DNA from: Gammaproteobacteria bacterium
Lineage (GTDB): Bacteria; Pseudomonadota; Gammaproteobacteria; Acidiferrobacterales; Sulfurifustaceae
Reading direction: 5' to 3'
Length of the DNA stretch: 64,000 bases
Assembly: GCA_016199745.1 (NCBI GenBank)
Contig: JACQFZ010000070.1
Span: 62,001 to 126,000 of the forward strand
The position numbers and the translations under genes are program-made. Of the stretch, positions 28,323 to 35,909 are shown piece by piece (positions within the stretch are counted from its first letter, which is position 1; the number at the start of each line of letters is the position of its first letter). Below the pieces are notes generated by a model. The model did no database searches. It was not told the origin of the DNA and saw only the letters and a list, made by a program, of their open reading frames with translations.

Positions 28323-28511
28323 CTACTTACTTTGCGGATCAGTATCAGGCGCCGTTTCGAGTTCAACCCTAAACTCACGGAATCCACGATGCGCAATGAT
28401 AGCCTGCTCCACTCTTGCCGCGTTGCGCTCGATCCGAGCACTATTCTGTTCGAGCTTCTTGCGCATGGTTTCAATATCGTCTTTCTCGATATCAATCTTG
28501 CTGCTAGTCAT
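28323..28511 (-). CDS. Small unknown charged protein, third gene of the accessory operon
   Basis: A 62-residue protein starting MTSSKIDIEKDDIETMRKKLEQ. It is strongly charged and predicted mostly helical over residues 8-42 (repeated E/K/R with IERNAARVEQAII), possibly a short coiled coil, with an acidic Pro-containing tail. I do not recognise a family. ATG 28511 follows GGAGGGG with ideal spacing and overlaps the stop of the 67-residue gene by 8 bases, so it is very likely translated. An upstream in-frame start at 28541 is less well placed. Its size and charge suit an antitoxin or adaptor, but this is speculation. Confidence 0.7.
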   Translation of the reverse strand: MTSSKIDIEKDDIETMRKKLEQNSARIERNAARVEQAIIAHRGFREFRVELETAPDTDPQSK

Positions 28512-28707
28512 CTTTCCCCTCCAACATTCTTTTCCGGTCACGACGTAAGTTGAATTTGCTAGGGCGCGTTAATGCTCCCGTCGGCTCGTCGTTGACGTTG
28601 ATTTTGGCACGCGCCACTGCGTCGTCCAATTCAGCGTTGCGCTTGTCCAAGATCTCTTGGATCTCTTTCATGCCTTCGGGCGTAAATGGATCGATTTTGC
28701 GTTTCAC
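28504..28707 (-). CDS. Small unknown charged protein, second gene of the accessory operon
   Basis: A 67-residue protein beginning KRKIDPFTPEGMKEIQEILDK, with a helical N-terminal half and a basic tail RRDRKRMLEGKDD. No family recognised. The start is GTG 28707 with a perfect AGGAGG five bases upstream, and it overlaps the stop of the 182-residue gene as GTGA. The downstream 62-residue gene overlaps its end by 8 bases. This tight coupling argues that all three products are made together. Confidence 0.7.
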   Translation of the reverse strand: MKRKIDPFTPEGMKEIQEILDKRNAELDDAVARAKINVNDEPTGALTRPSKFNLRRDRKRMLEGKDD

Positions 28708-29252
28708 AAAATCCTCCTCTGACCAAGGCGGCCAGGATGGTACACCTGTGGACTACTGAACTGTTCCTGGCTGTACAAATCCACCAAGTCTGCGTCTGGA
28801 TCTAAGATCCAGATCTCCGATGCGCCAACCAATTCTGCAAACGTTACGCCTGCCTGTACTATTATCGGCACAGCGCGCATACCGAGCACCGACGGTTTGA
28901 TCGGCGATGACTCTATTAAGTCTAGCCTAGTGTGCCTACCCGCTCGTGACGTGCGGCCATAACACAAGGCGCCTAGTTGACCACTCTGGGATAATGCAAT
29001 CTCGAACCGGTTCGGTTGATTTTGATAGAGTGTAAACTGCTCCGCCCAATACCAAGGAGCTCGCTTTTCCCGCAAATTTGACCCGGTCATGGTTTTCCAC
29101 CTGTCTGCGGTCATACAGTCGTGAAACGTAATGCCGGCTGCAGTAACGGAAAACTTCTTCTTAATTGTCTCGTACACCAGTTCACGAATTTGTAGATAAC
29201 GATCTTCGGTTTGCTGGTGGTCGACACGACGCAGTTTTTCTTCGTCAAACAC
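28704..29252 (-). CDS. GNAT-like unknown protein, first gene of the accessory operon
   Basis: A 182-residue protein. GTG 29252 follows AGGGAG with 8-base spacing. Residues about 82-165 resemble a GNAT acetyltransferase core: strand NRFEIALSQSGQLGALCYGR (81-100), strand TRLDLIESSP (108-117), a helix VPIIVQAGVTFAELVG (128-143), then SEIWILDPDADLVDLYSQEQF (145-165), like the closing strand-helix-strand of GNAT enzymes. The acetyl-CoA P-loop (Q/RxxGxG/A) is not obvious, so activity is uncertain. This is inference from pattern. It is AT-richer than its neighbours and sits in a repeat-flanked block, so it was probably acquired. A GNAT toxin or modifier with small partners is one idea. Confidence 0.65.
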   Translation of the reverse strand: MFDEEKLRRVDHQQTEDRYLQIRELVYETIKKKFSVTAAGITFHDCMTADRWKTMTGSNLREKRAPWYWAEQFTLYQNQPNRFEIALSQSGQLGALCYGRTSRAGRHTRLDLIESSPIKPSVLGMRAVPIIVQAGVTFAELVGASEIWILDPDADLVDLYSQEQFSSPQVYHPGRLGQRRIL

Positions 29253-29377
29253 GTTATAAGCTCCCTGTGGTGGTTGTTGGTCTCGGCAAGGTATAACCGC
29301 AACATGTCACGCATTACCGCGCGGCACTCTATTGCACCGAGACTTGCGACGGAAATCAAGCCAATCCATATGAACGA

Positions 29378-29662
29378 ATGTGCCGGATCGCTCCAATACG
29401 GCGGTGCAGGTTTGTCACTGCCCTACTGGAAGGGCGTCAACCCGCTAGATTGAGCGCTTACGTGCTATGCGACCGACATGGGTTGTCCATGTCGGTCGAT
29501 GGCGACGCGTTGCTTGCAACACTAAATCGTAACTTCGCGTTTGCGCGTGAGCCGCAACAAGTCCTCTCTATACTTGATGAAATTGGGGTCCGGGGAGCAG
29601 CCGTACAACGAACCGACATAGGCAGCTTTTTGCCGATTTCTGAGCAGTCTCGTAGTGACTAA
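29378..29662 (+). other. Doubtful open frame ending inside repeat copy 2
   Basis: A plus-strand frame, possibly starting at ATG 29489, encodes a segment ending LSILDEIGVRGAAVQRTDIG and then SFLPISEQSRSD before the stop. Only its last 25 codons lie in the repeat; copy 1 has the same 3' end with unrelated sequence and a stop upstream. If real, the repeat carries the 3' end of a gene, as att sites often do. No Shine-Dalgarno sequence, and no family recognised. Confidence 0.25.
29470..29498. other. Perfect 12-bp hairpin in the accessory block
   Basis: CGACCGACATGG (29470-29481) and CCATGTCGGTCG (29487-29498) form a perfect stem with a 5-base loop. No T-run follows, so it is not a standard terminator. 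It covers a possible ATG at 29489 and lies 86 bases before repeat copy 2. The surrounding 29253-29583 stretch holds no other gene I can support. Confidence 0.6.
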
Positions 29663-29752
29663 ATAAACCCGCAGCGGACCAAGCAATGATTAATTTTCTG
29701 CGGTTTTTTACACTATGTTGGTGGAATGTTCGTTTACTCCCCGAACCCCTAC
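29584..29752. repeat. Direct repeat copy 2 (about 169 bp)
   Basis: Second copy of the repeat at 27925-28095, same orientation, offset 1,659 bases. The T-run after CTGCGG is two bases shorter than in copy 1. The sequence beyond the repeat up to radA (29753-29938) is open as a 74-codon frame from ATG 29726, which overlaps the 3' end of radA and looks spurious. No gene is supported in 29753-29938. Confidence 0.9.
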
Positions 29753-29938
29753 ATCGGCAGTCTGCGTGCCCTGTCTTCAGGTCGCGCCCTATACGATGCA
29801 GTTCGACCATTATGCGTCAGCACCGGCAGCCATCAGCGGTACCTGTTTCTGGCGTATCGATCCGAGCGCCGACTATGGCAAGTTCAATGCTGGCGCCCGT
29901 CAGCGCATAAGGTGCTAACCACAGGCAGAAGGTGCTTT

Positions 29939-31315
29939 TTACGCCAATAGCTCGAGCGCTTCGTCGAGCCGGCGCACGGGAATCAACGTTACATCGGTCT
30001 CGTTTTTCTTCGGCAGGTTGGCTGCCGGAATCATGACGCGCTGAAAGCCGAGCTTGGCCGCTTCGCGGATGCGTTCCTGTCCGCGCGCCACCGGCCGGAC
30101 CTCGCCGGCCAAGCCGATCTCACCGAACACGACCAGGTCATTACCGAGCGGACGGTTGCGCAGGCTCGAACAAGCAGCGGCGATGATGGCAAGATCGGCG
30201 GCAGTTTCCTGGACGCGCACACCGCCGACGACATTGACGAATACGTCTTGATCGTACATAGCGATACCGCCATGGCGGTGCAGTACCGCCAGCAACATTG
30301 CCAACCGATTGCCATCGAGGCCGACGCACACGCGGCGCGGATTCGCCAGATGACTGGCGTCGACTAACGCCTGCACTTCAACCAATAGCGGCCGCGTGCC
30401 CTCTTGCGTCGCCAGCACGACGCTGCCAGGGACCGCGTCGTTCTGCCGGCTCAAAAACATTGCCGACGGATTACCGACTTCACGCAATCCGCCGTCGGTC
30501 ATGACGAACACACCGATTTCGTTGACCGCGCCGAAGCGATTCTTAATGGCGCGGACGATACGAAACTGGCTGCTGCTATCGCCTTCGAAGTACAACACCG
30601 CGTCGACCATGTGCTCGAGCACGCGTGGACCGGCCAAGGTGCCTTCTTTAGTCACGTGGCCGACGAGGAACAACGCCGTGCCGGTACTCTTGGCGTAGCG
30701 CACGAGCTGCGCCGCCGATTCGCGCACCTGGGCGACACTGCCCGGCGCCGACTGCAGCGCGTCGGTATAAACCGTTTGAATGGAATCGAGCACGATGACT
30801 TGCGGTTGCTCGGCGCGGGCAACGGCGATGACATCTTCGACGCGATTCTCGGTGAGCAGCCGTACATGACCGGTCGTGGTTTCGGCGCCCGATCCGATGA
30901 CGTTCAATCGCTGTGCGCGTAACGCGATTTGATCGGCCGATTCTTCGCCGCTGACATAGAGCACGCGCGCGCGGCGGCCGATTTCGGCGAGCGCTTGGGT
31001 CAACAACGTCGACTTACCGATACCCGGATCGCCGCCGATCAACACCACCGAACCCGGCACCAGTCCGCCGCCGAGCACGCGGTCGAGCTCGCTAAGGCCG
31101 GTAGCGAGACGGGTAATACGCTCGGGAACGATCGAGTCGAGCGATTGCGTACCGATGACAGGACCAGCGACGCCACGTCGCCCACGCGTCGGCGACGGCT
31201 CGAGTAAGGTCTCTGTCATGCGGTTCCAGGCACCGCAAGCCGTGCATTGCCCAGCCCATTGCGGCGCGGTCGCCCCGCATTCATTGCAGGTAAAAACCGT
31301 CTTCGCCTTTGCCAT
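29939..31315 (-). CDS. radA: DNA repair protein RadA/Sms
   Basis: RecA-like ATPase that drives branch migration in recombination repair and helps transformation. It has 458 residues. A C4 zinc finger (C10, C13, C24, C27) opens the protein. Walker A is GGDPGIGKST. The RadA-specific KNRFG motif falls in IKNRFGAVNEIGVF. A C-terminal Lon-like domain contains NVVGGVRVQETAADLA and FGEIGLAGEVRPV. It ends about 190 bases beyond repeat copy 2, so the cassette lies just downstream of its stop. The alr gene is 34 bases upstream on the same strand. Confidence 0.97.
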   Translation of the reverse strand: MAKAKTVFTCNECGATAPQWAGQCTACGAWNRMTETLLEPSPTRGRRGVAGPVIGTQSLDSIVPERITRLATGLSELDRVLGGGLVPGSVVLIGGDPGIGKSTLLTQALAEIGRRARVLYVSGEESADQIALRAQRLNVIGSGAETTTGHVRLLTENRVEDVIAVARAEQPQVIVLDSIQTVYTDALQSAPGSVAQVRESAAQLVRYAKSTGTALFLVGHVTKEGTLAGPRVLEHMVDAVLYFEGDSSSQFRIVRAIKNRFGAVNEIGVFVMTDGGLREVGNPSAMFLSRQNDAVPGSVVLATQEGTRPLLVEVQALVDASHLANPRRVCVGLDGNRLAMLLAVLHRHGGIAMYDQDVFVNVVGGVRVQETAADLAIIAAACSSLRNRPLGNDLVVFGEIGLAGEVRPVARGQERIREAAKLGFQRVMIPAANLPKKNETDVTLIPVRRLDEALELLA

Positions 31316-31349
31316 TGCTCTTTATTTTATCGTCCTTGGCACATCGACG

Positions 31350-32423
31350 TTACAGCGGCACGCGCGGTATGCGTGGTGTGACTTGGCAGAACAACTCGTA
31401 ACTGATCGTACCGGCACTCGCAGCGACTTCGTCGGCGGCGAGACCGACACCCCAGAGCACGACGGGATCGCCGACGCGCGCGTCTGGCTGTGTGCGGAGA
31501 TCGATGGTGATCATGTCCATCGATACTCGGCCAATCAGGGATGCGCGCTTGCCGTTCACTAGCACTGTCGTGCCGTTGGCGGCCCGCCGTGGATAGCCGT
31601 CGCCGTAACCGATAGCGGCAACACCAACCGGCATGTTTTCGGGACAACGATAACCACCACCGTAACCGATACCGTCGCCGGCGTTACGAGAACTGACCGC
31701 GATCAGCGCCGTTGTCAGTGTCATTACCGGCTGTAGGTTTAGATCTTGTGCTGATTTTTGTGCGAGCGGCGAGCCGCCGTAGAGCATGATGCCCGGGCGC
31801 ACCCAATCGAGATGGCTGGCCGGCCAACCGGCGATACCGGCGGAGTTGGCGATGCTGCCGGCGAGGTCCGTGCCGTTTACGAACGCCAAGAACCGCTTGA
31901 GCTGTTCCTGCGTCGTAACATCGAGCGTGTCGTCGGCATTGGCGAAGTGCGACATCACCCGCACTTCACGCACCTGGCGGCAACGTTGCAACCGCGCTAA
32001 CGCATCGGCCGCGGCGACAACGTCGAAACCGATGCGGTTCATGCCGGTATTGATCTTGAGCCACACGGTCAACGGGGCGATACCGTTTGCCGCTTCCAGC
32101 GCTTGCAGCTGAGTCGGATGATGAATAACCGGCGCGAGATCGTGTTGCGCGATCAGCGGCAACTCATCGATCTGGAAAAATCCTTCGAGCAAGGTGATCG
32201 GCTGGCGTATACCGGCTTGGCGAAGCTGTAACGCTTCGTCGATCGAGGCGACACCCAATGCATCGGCGTCGCGCAGCGTTTGCGCGGCCCATACCAATCC
32301 GTGACCGTATGCATTCGCCTTGACGATCGCCATGACTTTGGAGCTTGGCGCACGGCTGCGGACTTGCGCCAGATTGTGGAGAAGCGCCTGCGCGTCGAGC
32401 AGCGCGCGCGCCGGTCGGGTCAT
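31350..32423 (-). CDS. alr: Alanine racemase
   Basis: PLP-dependent racemase making D-alanine for peptidoglycan. It has 357 residues, usual length. The PLP-lysine motif is VMAIVKANAYGHG near residue 35. Other blocks: HFANADD, NSAGIAGWP, RPGIMLYGGSP, the catalytic-Tyr region GIGYGGGYRC, VAAIGYGDGYPRRA and RVSMDMITIDL. Its ATG overlaps the dnaB stop (ATGA), a common gammaproteobacterial arrangement. Confidence 0.96.
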   Translation of the reverse strand: MTRPARALLDAQALLHNLAQVRSRAPSSKVMAIVKANAYGHGLVWAAQTLRDADALGVASIDEALQLRQAGIRQPITLLEGFFQIDELPLIAQHDLAPVIHHPTQLQALEAANGIAPLTVWLKINTGMNRIGFDVVAAADALARLQRCRQVREVRVMSHFANADDTLDVTTQEQLKRFLAFVNGTDLAGSIANSAGIAGWPASHLDWVRPGIMLYGGSPLAQKSAQDLNLQPVMTLTTALIAVSSRNAGDGIGYGGGYRCPENMPVGVAAIGYGDGYPRRAANGTTVLVNGKRASLIGRVSMDMITIDLRTQPDARVGDPVVLWGVGLAADEVAASAGTISYELFCQVTPRIPRVPL

Positions 32424-33778
32424 TCGTAATCCTGGAATCTGCCGCTGGCGTAGTTTTCGAACTTGGTATATTCGCCGAGGAAGGTCAGCGTGATCTTGCC
32501 GATCGGGCCGTTACGTTGCTTGCCGATGATAATTTCGGCGGTGCCCTTTTGCGGGCTCTCGTCGTTGTAAACCTCGTCACGATAAATAAATAGGATGACG
32601 TCGGCGTCCTGCTCGATCGCACCGGATTCGCGCAAGTCCGACATCACCGGTCGCTTGTCGGTACGCTGCTCCAAGCTACGATTCAGCTGCGACATCGCGA
32701 TCAGCGGCACCTCGAGTTCCTTTGCCAGACTTTTGAGCGAGCGCGTGATCGCCGAGATTTCGGTCGCACGATTTTCGGCGACGCCCTCACCGCCCTGCAT
32801 GAGCTGCAAGTAGTCGACGATGATCATCCCCAAGCCATGTTCGCGCTTGATGCGGCGCGCACGGGCGCGCAGCTCCATCGGCGTCAGCGCCGGCGTATCG
32901 TCGATAAAAATTTTGGCGTCACTCAGCAATGTCACCGCCGACGTCAGCCGCGGCCAATCTTCGTCTTCGAGCTTACCGGTGCGCAGTCGGTGCGAGTTGA
33001 TGCGGCCGAGCGACGCCATCATACGCATAGCGAGCTGCGTGCCCGGCATTTCCATACTGAAGATCGCCACCGGCACACCGTGACCGACGGCGGCATTCTC
33101 GGCCATGTTGATGGCAAGCGTGGTTTTACCCATCGACGGGCGACCGGCGATGATAATGAGGTCGGACGGTTGCAGGCCGGAGGTTTTATCGTCGAGATCG
33201 GTGAAGCCGGTGGAGACACCGGTGATCGAACCTTGCCGGCGATATAGCTCGTCGATGCGGTCGACGGTTTTGGTCAGAATCGACGAGATGCGCTCGAAAC
33301 CGCCACGCCGTTTGGCGCTCTGCTCGTTGATATCGAAAATGCGCTTCTCGGCGAGATCGAGCACTTCACTGGCGGTGCGGCCGTCGGGACTGTAGGCGGT
33401 GTCGCTGATGTCACGCGCGGCGTTGAGCAGCTGCCGCAAAATCGACCGCTCACGGACGATGTCGGCATAAGCGACGATGTTGGCCGCACTCGGCGTGTTG
33501 TTGGCGAGCGAACCGAGATAGGCAAGGCCACCGGCGCTCTCGAGCTCACCGGTTTGTTCCATCCGCTCGGAAACTGTGATGACATCGGCCGGGCTGCTTT
33601 CTTCCGACAGCGCGGAAATGGCGCTGAAGATGAGGCGATGCTCGCGTCGATAAAAATCGTCACCGCTGATGCGATCAGCGATCGAATCCCAACGTTGATT
33701 ATCAAGGAGCAAAGCACCGAGCACAGACTGCTCGGCATCAATAGACTGGGGCGGTACTTTGAGAGCGTCAACCGGCAT
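32420..33778 (-). CDS. dnaB: Replicative DNA helicase DnaB
   Basis: Hexameric 5'-3' helicase at the replication fork. It has 452 residues. The N-terminal domain (about 10-110) starts PPQSIDAEQSVLGALLLDN. The RecA-like motor domain has Walker A GRPSMGKTTLA, Walker B MIIVDYLQLM and the arginine-finger region SDLRESGAIEQDADVILFIYRDE. No intein is present. GGGAGGAG precedes the ATG. It may be loaded by the DciA homologue at 5.7 kb (inference). Confidence 0.97.
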   Translation of the reverse strand: MPVDALKVPPQSIDAEQSVLGALLLDNQRWDSIADRISGDDFYRREHRLIFSAISALSEESSPADVITVSERMEQTGELESAGGLAYLGSLANNTPSAANIVAYADIVRERSILRQLLNAARDISDTAYSPDGRTASEVLDLAEKRIFDINEQSAKRRGGFERISSILTKTVDRIDELYRRQGSITGVSTGFTDLDDKTSGLQPSDLIIIAGRPSMGKTTLAINMAENAAVGHGVPVAIFSMEMPGTQLAMRMMASLGRINSHRLRTGKLEDEDWPRLTSAVTLLSDAKIFIDDTPALTPMELRARARRIKREHGLGMIIVDYLQLMQGGEGVAENRATEISAITRSLKSLAKELEVPLIAMSQLNRSLEQRTDKRPVMSDLRESGAIEQDADVILFIYRDEVYNDESPQKGTAEIIIGKQRNGPIGKITLTFLGEYTKFENYASGRFQDYE

Positions 33779-33792
33779 CGGCTCCTCCCGCT

Positions 33793-33838
33793 AAAAAAAT
33801 GATTCGCCCCATCGACCGACCTTACGGCCGGCCGATGG
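33793..33838 (-). terminator. Terminator of the rpsF-rpsR-rplI operon
   Basis: Between rplI and dnaB, bases 33809-33821 and 33826-33838 pair with a 4-base loop. Two positions mismatch as DNA but become G-U pairs in the minus-strand RNA, which argues for function on that strand. A run of seven T residues follows after 8 further bases (33793-33799). Confidence 0.65.
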
Positions 33839-33853
33839 AGGAGGACCTCTATC

Positions 33854-34303
33854 TTACGATTCGCCGACCACCGAAACGATGATCTTGGCGCCGGCTTCGG
33901 CGTGCAGAGCGATGGCGATTTCATGATCACCGATCGTCTTTAGCGGGCCTTGCGGTAACAACACTTCGGCGCGCGCCAACTCAAAGCCGGCGGCGGTCAC
34001 GGCGTCGGCGATGTCACGGTTCGTCACCGAACCGTACATGCTGCTGTCGTCGGCAACCTTGCGCACAATCTGCACGGTGAAGCCATCGAGCTGCTGCGCC
34101 CGCGCCTTCGCCTTGCCGAACACATCGGCCTGCGCCGCTTCGAGCTCGGCGCGGCGCGCTTCGAACTGCGCCTTGTTCTCGTTGGTGGCGACGACCGCTT
34201 TGCCGTACGGAATCAGGAAATTGCGGGCGAAGCCGGACTTCACTTTCACCTGGTCGCCAAGGACCCCGAGGTTACGGATTTTTTCGAGCAAAATAACTTC
34301 CAT
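33854..34303 (-). CDS. rplI: 50S ribosomal protein L9
   Basis: Large-subunit ribosomal protein of 149 residues, exactly the E. coli length. The N-terminal domain MEVILLEKIRNLGVLGDQV, with GFARNFLIPYGKAV, is the family signature. It is joined by a long central helix (about 42-75) to the C-terminal rRNA-binding domain (YGSVTNRDIADAV, KTIGDHEIAIALH). Third gene of the rpsF-rpsR-rplI operon. Confidence 0.97.
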   Translation of the reverse strand: MEVILLEKIRNLGVLGDQVKVKSGFARNFLIPYGKAVVATNENKAQFEARRAELEAAQADVFGKAKARAQQLDGFTVQIVRKVADDSSMYGSVTNRDIADAVTAAGFELARAEVLLPQGPLKTIGDHEIAIALHAEAGAKIIVSVVGES

Positions 34304-34320
34304 TGGATTTCCCCTAGCGC

Positions 34321-34545
34321 CTAGTGGCTATCGCAGTACGGAATGAGCGCCAGGTAACGTGCATACTTCATGGCGGTGCTCAATTGACGCTGATAGCGCG
34401 CTTTGGTGCCGGTGTTGCGGCTCGGAATGATGCGGCCGGTCTCGGTCACGAACGACTTCAGCATGGCGAGGTCTTTGTAATCGACCTCGGTGATTTTCTC
34501 GGCGGTGAACCGGCAATATTTCTTACGACGGAAAAAGCGCGACAT
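34321..34545 (-). CDS. rpsR: 30S ribosomal protein S18
   Basis: Small-subunit protein, 74 residues, that pairs with S6 on the ribosomal platform. Core motifs: [16 protein letters not shown]-like [23 protein letters not shown], and [25 protein letters not shown]. The single Cys near the N-terminus is a remnant of the zinc-binding form. It lies 9 bases after rpsF and 17 before rplI. Confidence 0.97.
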   Translation of the reverse strand: MSRFFRRKKYCRFTAEKITEVDYKDLAMLKSFVTETGRIIPSRNTGTKARYQRQLSTAMKYARYLALIPYCDSH

Positions 34546-34554
34546 GGCGGCTCC

Positions 34555-34965
34555 TTAAACGGTATCCGACGGGCGCTCTTCGCTGCCTACGTCGTCTGAC
34601 GGTGCGATTTCGGACGGCGCGCTGGTCTTGGCGCCCTCTTCCTTTTCCTTCTCCTTCACCAGCGGCGACGGCGCGGTAACGGCCGCATCGCGCTTGATGA
34701 TCAACGAGCGCAGCACGGCGTCGTTGAATTTGAAAGCGGATTCGAGCTCGCGCAGGGTTTCCAGCGAGCATTCGATGTTGAACAGGACGTAATGGGCCTT
34801 GTGAACCTTGGCGATGGGATACGAGAGCTGACGGCGGCCCCAGTCTTCGAGACGGTGGATCGCACCTTTGCCGTTTTCGATGAGCGTACGATAACGCTCG
34901 ATCATGGCAGGCACTTGCTCGCTCTGGTCCGGATGAACCAGAAACACGACTTCGTAATGACGCAT
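34555..34965 (-). CDS. rpsF: 30S ribosomal protein S6, with acidic tail
   Basis: Small-subunit protein of 136 residues. The S6 core is residues 1-95: [56 protein letters not shown]. Residues about 100-136 form an acidic, Ser/Pro-rich extension ([11 protein letters not shown] and on). E. coli S6 also has a tail that is glutamylated by RimK. First gene of its operon; GAGGAG precedes the ATG. Confidence 0.97.
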   Translation of the reverse strand: MRHYEVVFLVHPDQSEQVPAMIERYRTLIENGKGAIHRLEDWGRRQLSYPIAKVHKAHYVLFNIECSLETLRELESAFKFNDAVLRSLIIKRDAAVTAPSPLVKEKEKEEGAKTSAPSEIAPSDDVGSEERPSDTV

Positions 34966-35075
34966 GTACTACTCCTCACGGATGTAGCCTTCCGACACCA
35001 GCGCATGGCATAGGCGGTAAGGCAAGGAGTGAAACGGCCGCTCCCAAAGACGAAACGGGGCGGATAAGGGCGGGC

Positions 35076-35104
35076 ATTCTAATCACATCCAGCGCTGATC
35101 TCAA
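35076..35104 (-). promoter_or_regulatory. Sigma70-type promoter of the rpsF operon
   Basis: On the minus strand TTGAGA (35104-35099) and TAGAAT (35081-35076) are separated by exactly 17 bases, 111 bases before the rpsF ATG. The predicted leader of about 105 nt contains local inverted repeats such as TCGGA/TCCGT near 34980, and could host the S6:S18 autoregulatory RNA known from this operon in many bacteria (inference). Confidence 0.65.
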
Positions 35105-35159
35105 CACAATATGTGGTGAGGCCGCGGGCAAAAGGCGTGATTAAACCCGCATACTCTCT

Positions 35160-35906
35160 TCAGCTACCACCACCCCGTTGCCGCATGGCCTCGAACAGGC
35201 AGATACCGGTAGCGACTGATACGTTAAGGCTCGGTACCGTACCGGCCATCGGGATCCGGACCAGTATGTCGCAGTGCTCACGCGTCAGGCGCCGTAACCC
35301 CTGGCCTTCCCCACCCAGAACAAACGCCATTGGTCCCTTCAGATCGGTGCCGTAGAGCGTCTCTGGCGCGTCGTGGCTGGCTCCTACCAACCAGACCCCG
35401 GCATCCTTAATAAGGCGTAGCGACCGCGCCAGATTGACCACTTCGAATAAGGTAACCGTTTCGGCAGCCCCACAGGCGGCCCGCCGGGCAACGGCGCTCA
35501 ACGGCGCCGACTTGTCGCGCGGCAAAATGATCGCATGCACGCCGGCGGCATCCGCCACCCGCAAACAAGCGCCAAGATTGTGCGGATCTTGTACCCCATC
35601 CAACACCAGCAACAGCGGCTGATCCGGCAACGCCTTCAGGAACACGGCCAAATCCGCTTCATTGCCGACCGGCGCCACCCGCAACCGGGCTACCACACCC
35701 TGATGCCGAAGCTCGCCGGCAAGGTCATCAAGCTTGGCGCGCGGAACGCGTTGGAATTTGATATTCGCCGTTTGTGCCGCCGCCAATACTTCACCAATGC
35801 GTTGATCGGCGCGATCGGAACTGATCCAAAGACCGGCGATGCGTTCAGGATTCTCTTTGATCGCGGTCAGTACGGCGTGCAGACCGCCAATAATTTCTTC
35901 TGTCAT
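35160..35906 (-). CDS. rlmB: 23S rRNA (guanosine-2'-O-)-methyltransferase RlmB
   Basis: SPOUT methyltransferase that methylates G2251 in the 23S rRNA P-loop. It has 248 residues. The N-terminal L30-like substrate-binding domain is residues 1-75. The knotted catalytic domain holds motif 1 LDGVQDPHNLGACLRVADAAG, motif 2 FVLGGEGQGLRRLTREHCD and motif 3 RIPMAGTVPSLNVSVATGI. It starts 3 bases after the rnr stop, the usual rnr-rlmB operon of gammaproteobacteria. Confidence 0.96.
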   Translation of the reverse strand: MTEEIIGGLHAVLTAIKENPERIAGLWISSDRADQRIGEVLAAAQTANIKFQRVPRAKLDDLAGELRHQGVVARLRVAPVGNEADLAVFLKALPDQPLLLVLDGVQDPHNLGACLRVADAAGVHAIILPRDKSAPLSAVARRAACGAAETVTLFEVVNLARSLRLIKDAGVWLVGASHDAPETLYGTDLKGPMAFVLGGEGQGLRRLTREHCDILVRIPMAGTVPSLNVSVATGICLFEAMRQRGGGS

Positions 35907-35909
35907 AGG

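Noticed and set aside
29726-29950. A 74-codon plus-strand frame running from repeat copy 2 into the radA 3' end
   Set aside because: It overlaps radA antisense, has no Shine-Dalgarno sequence, and its sequence after the repeat looks like random translation.
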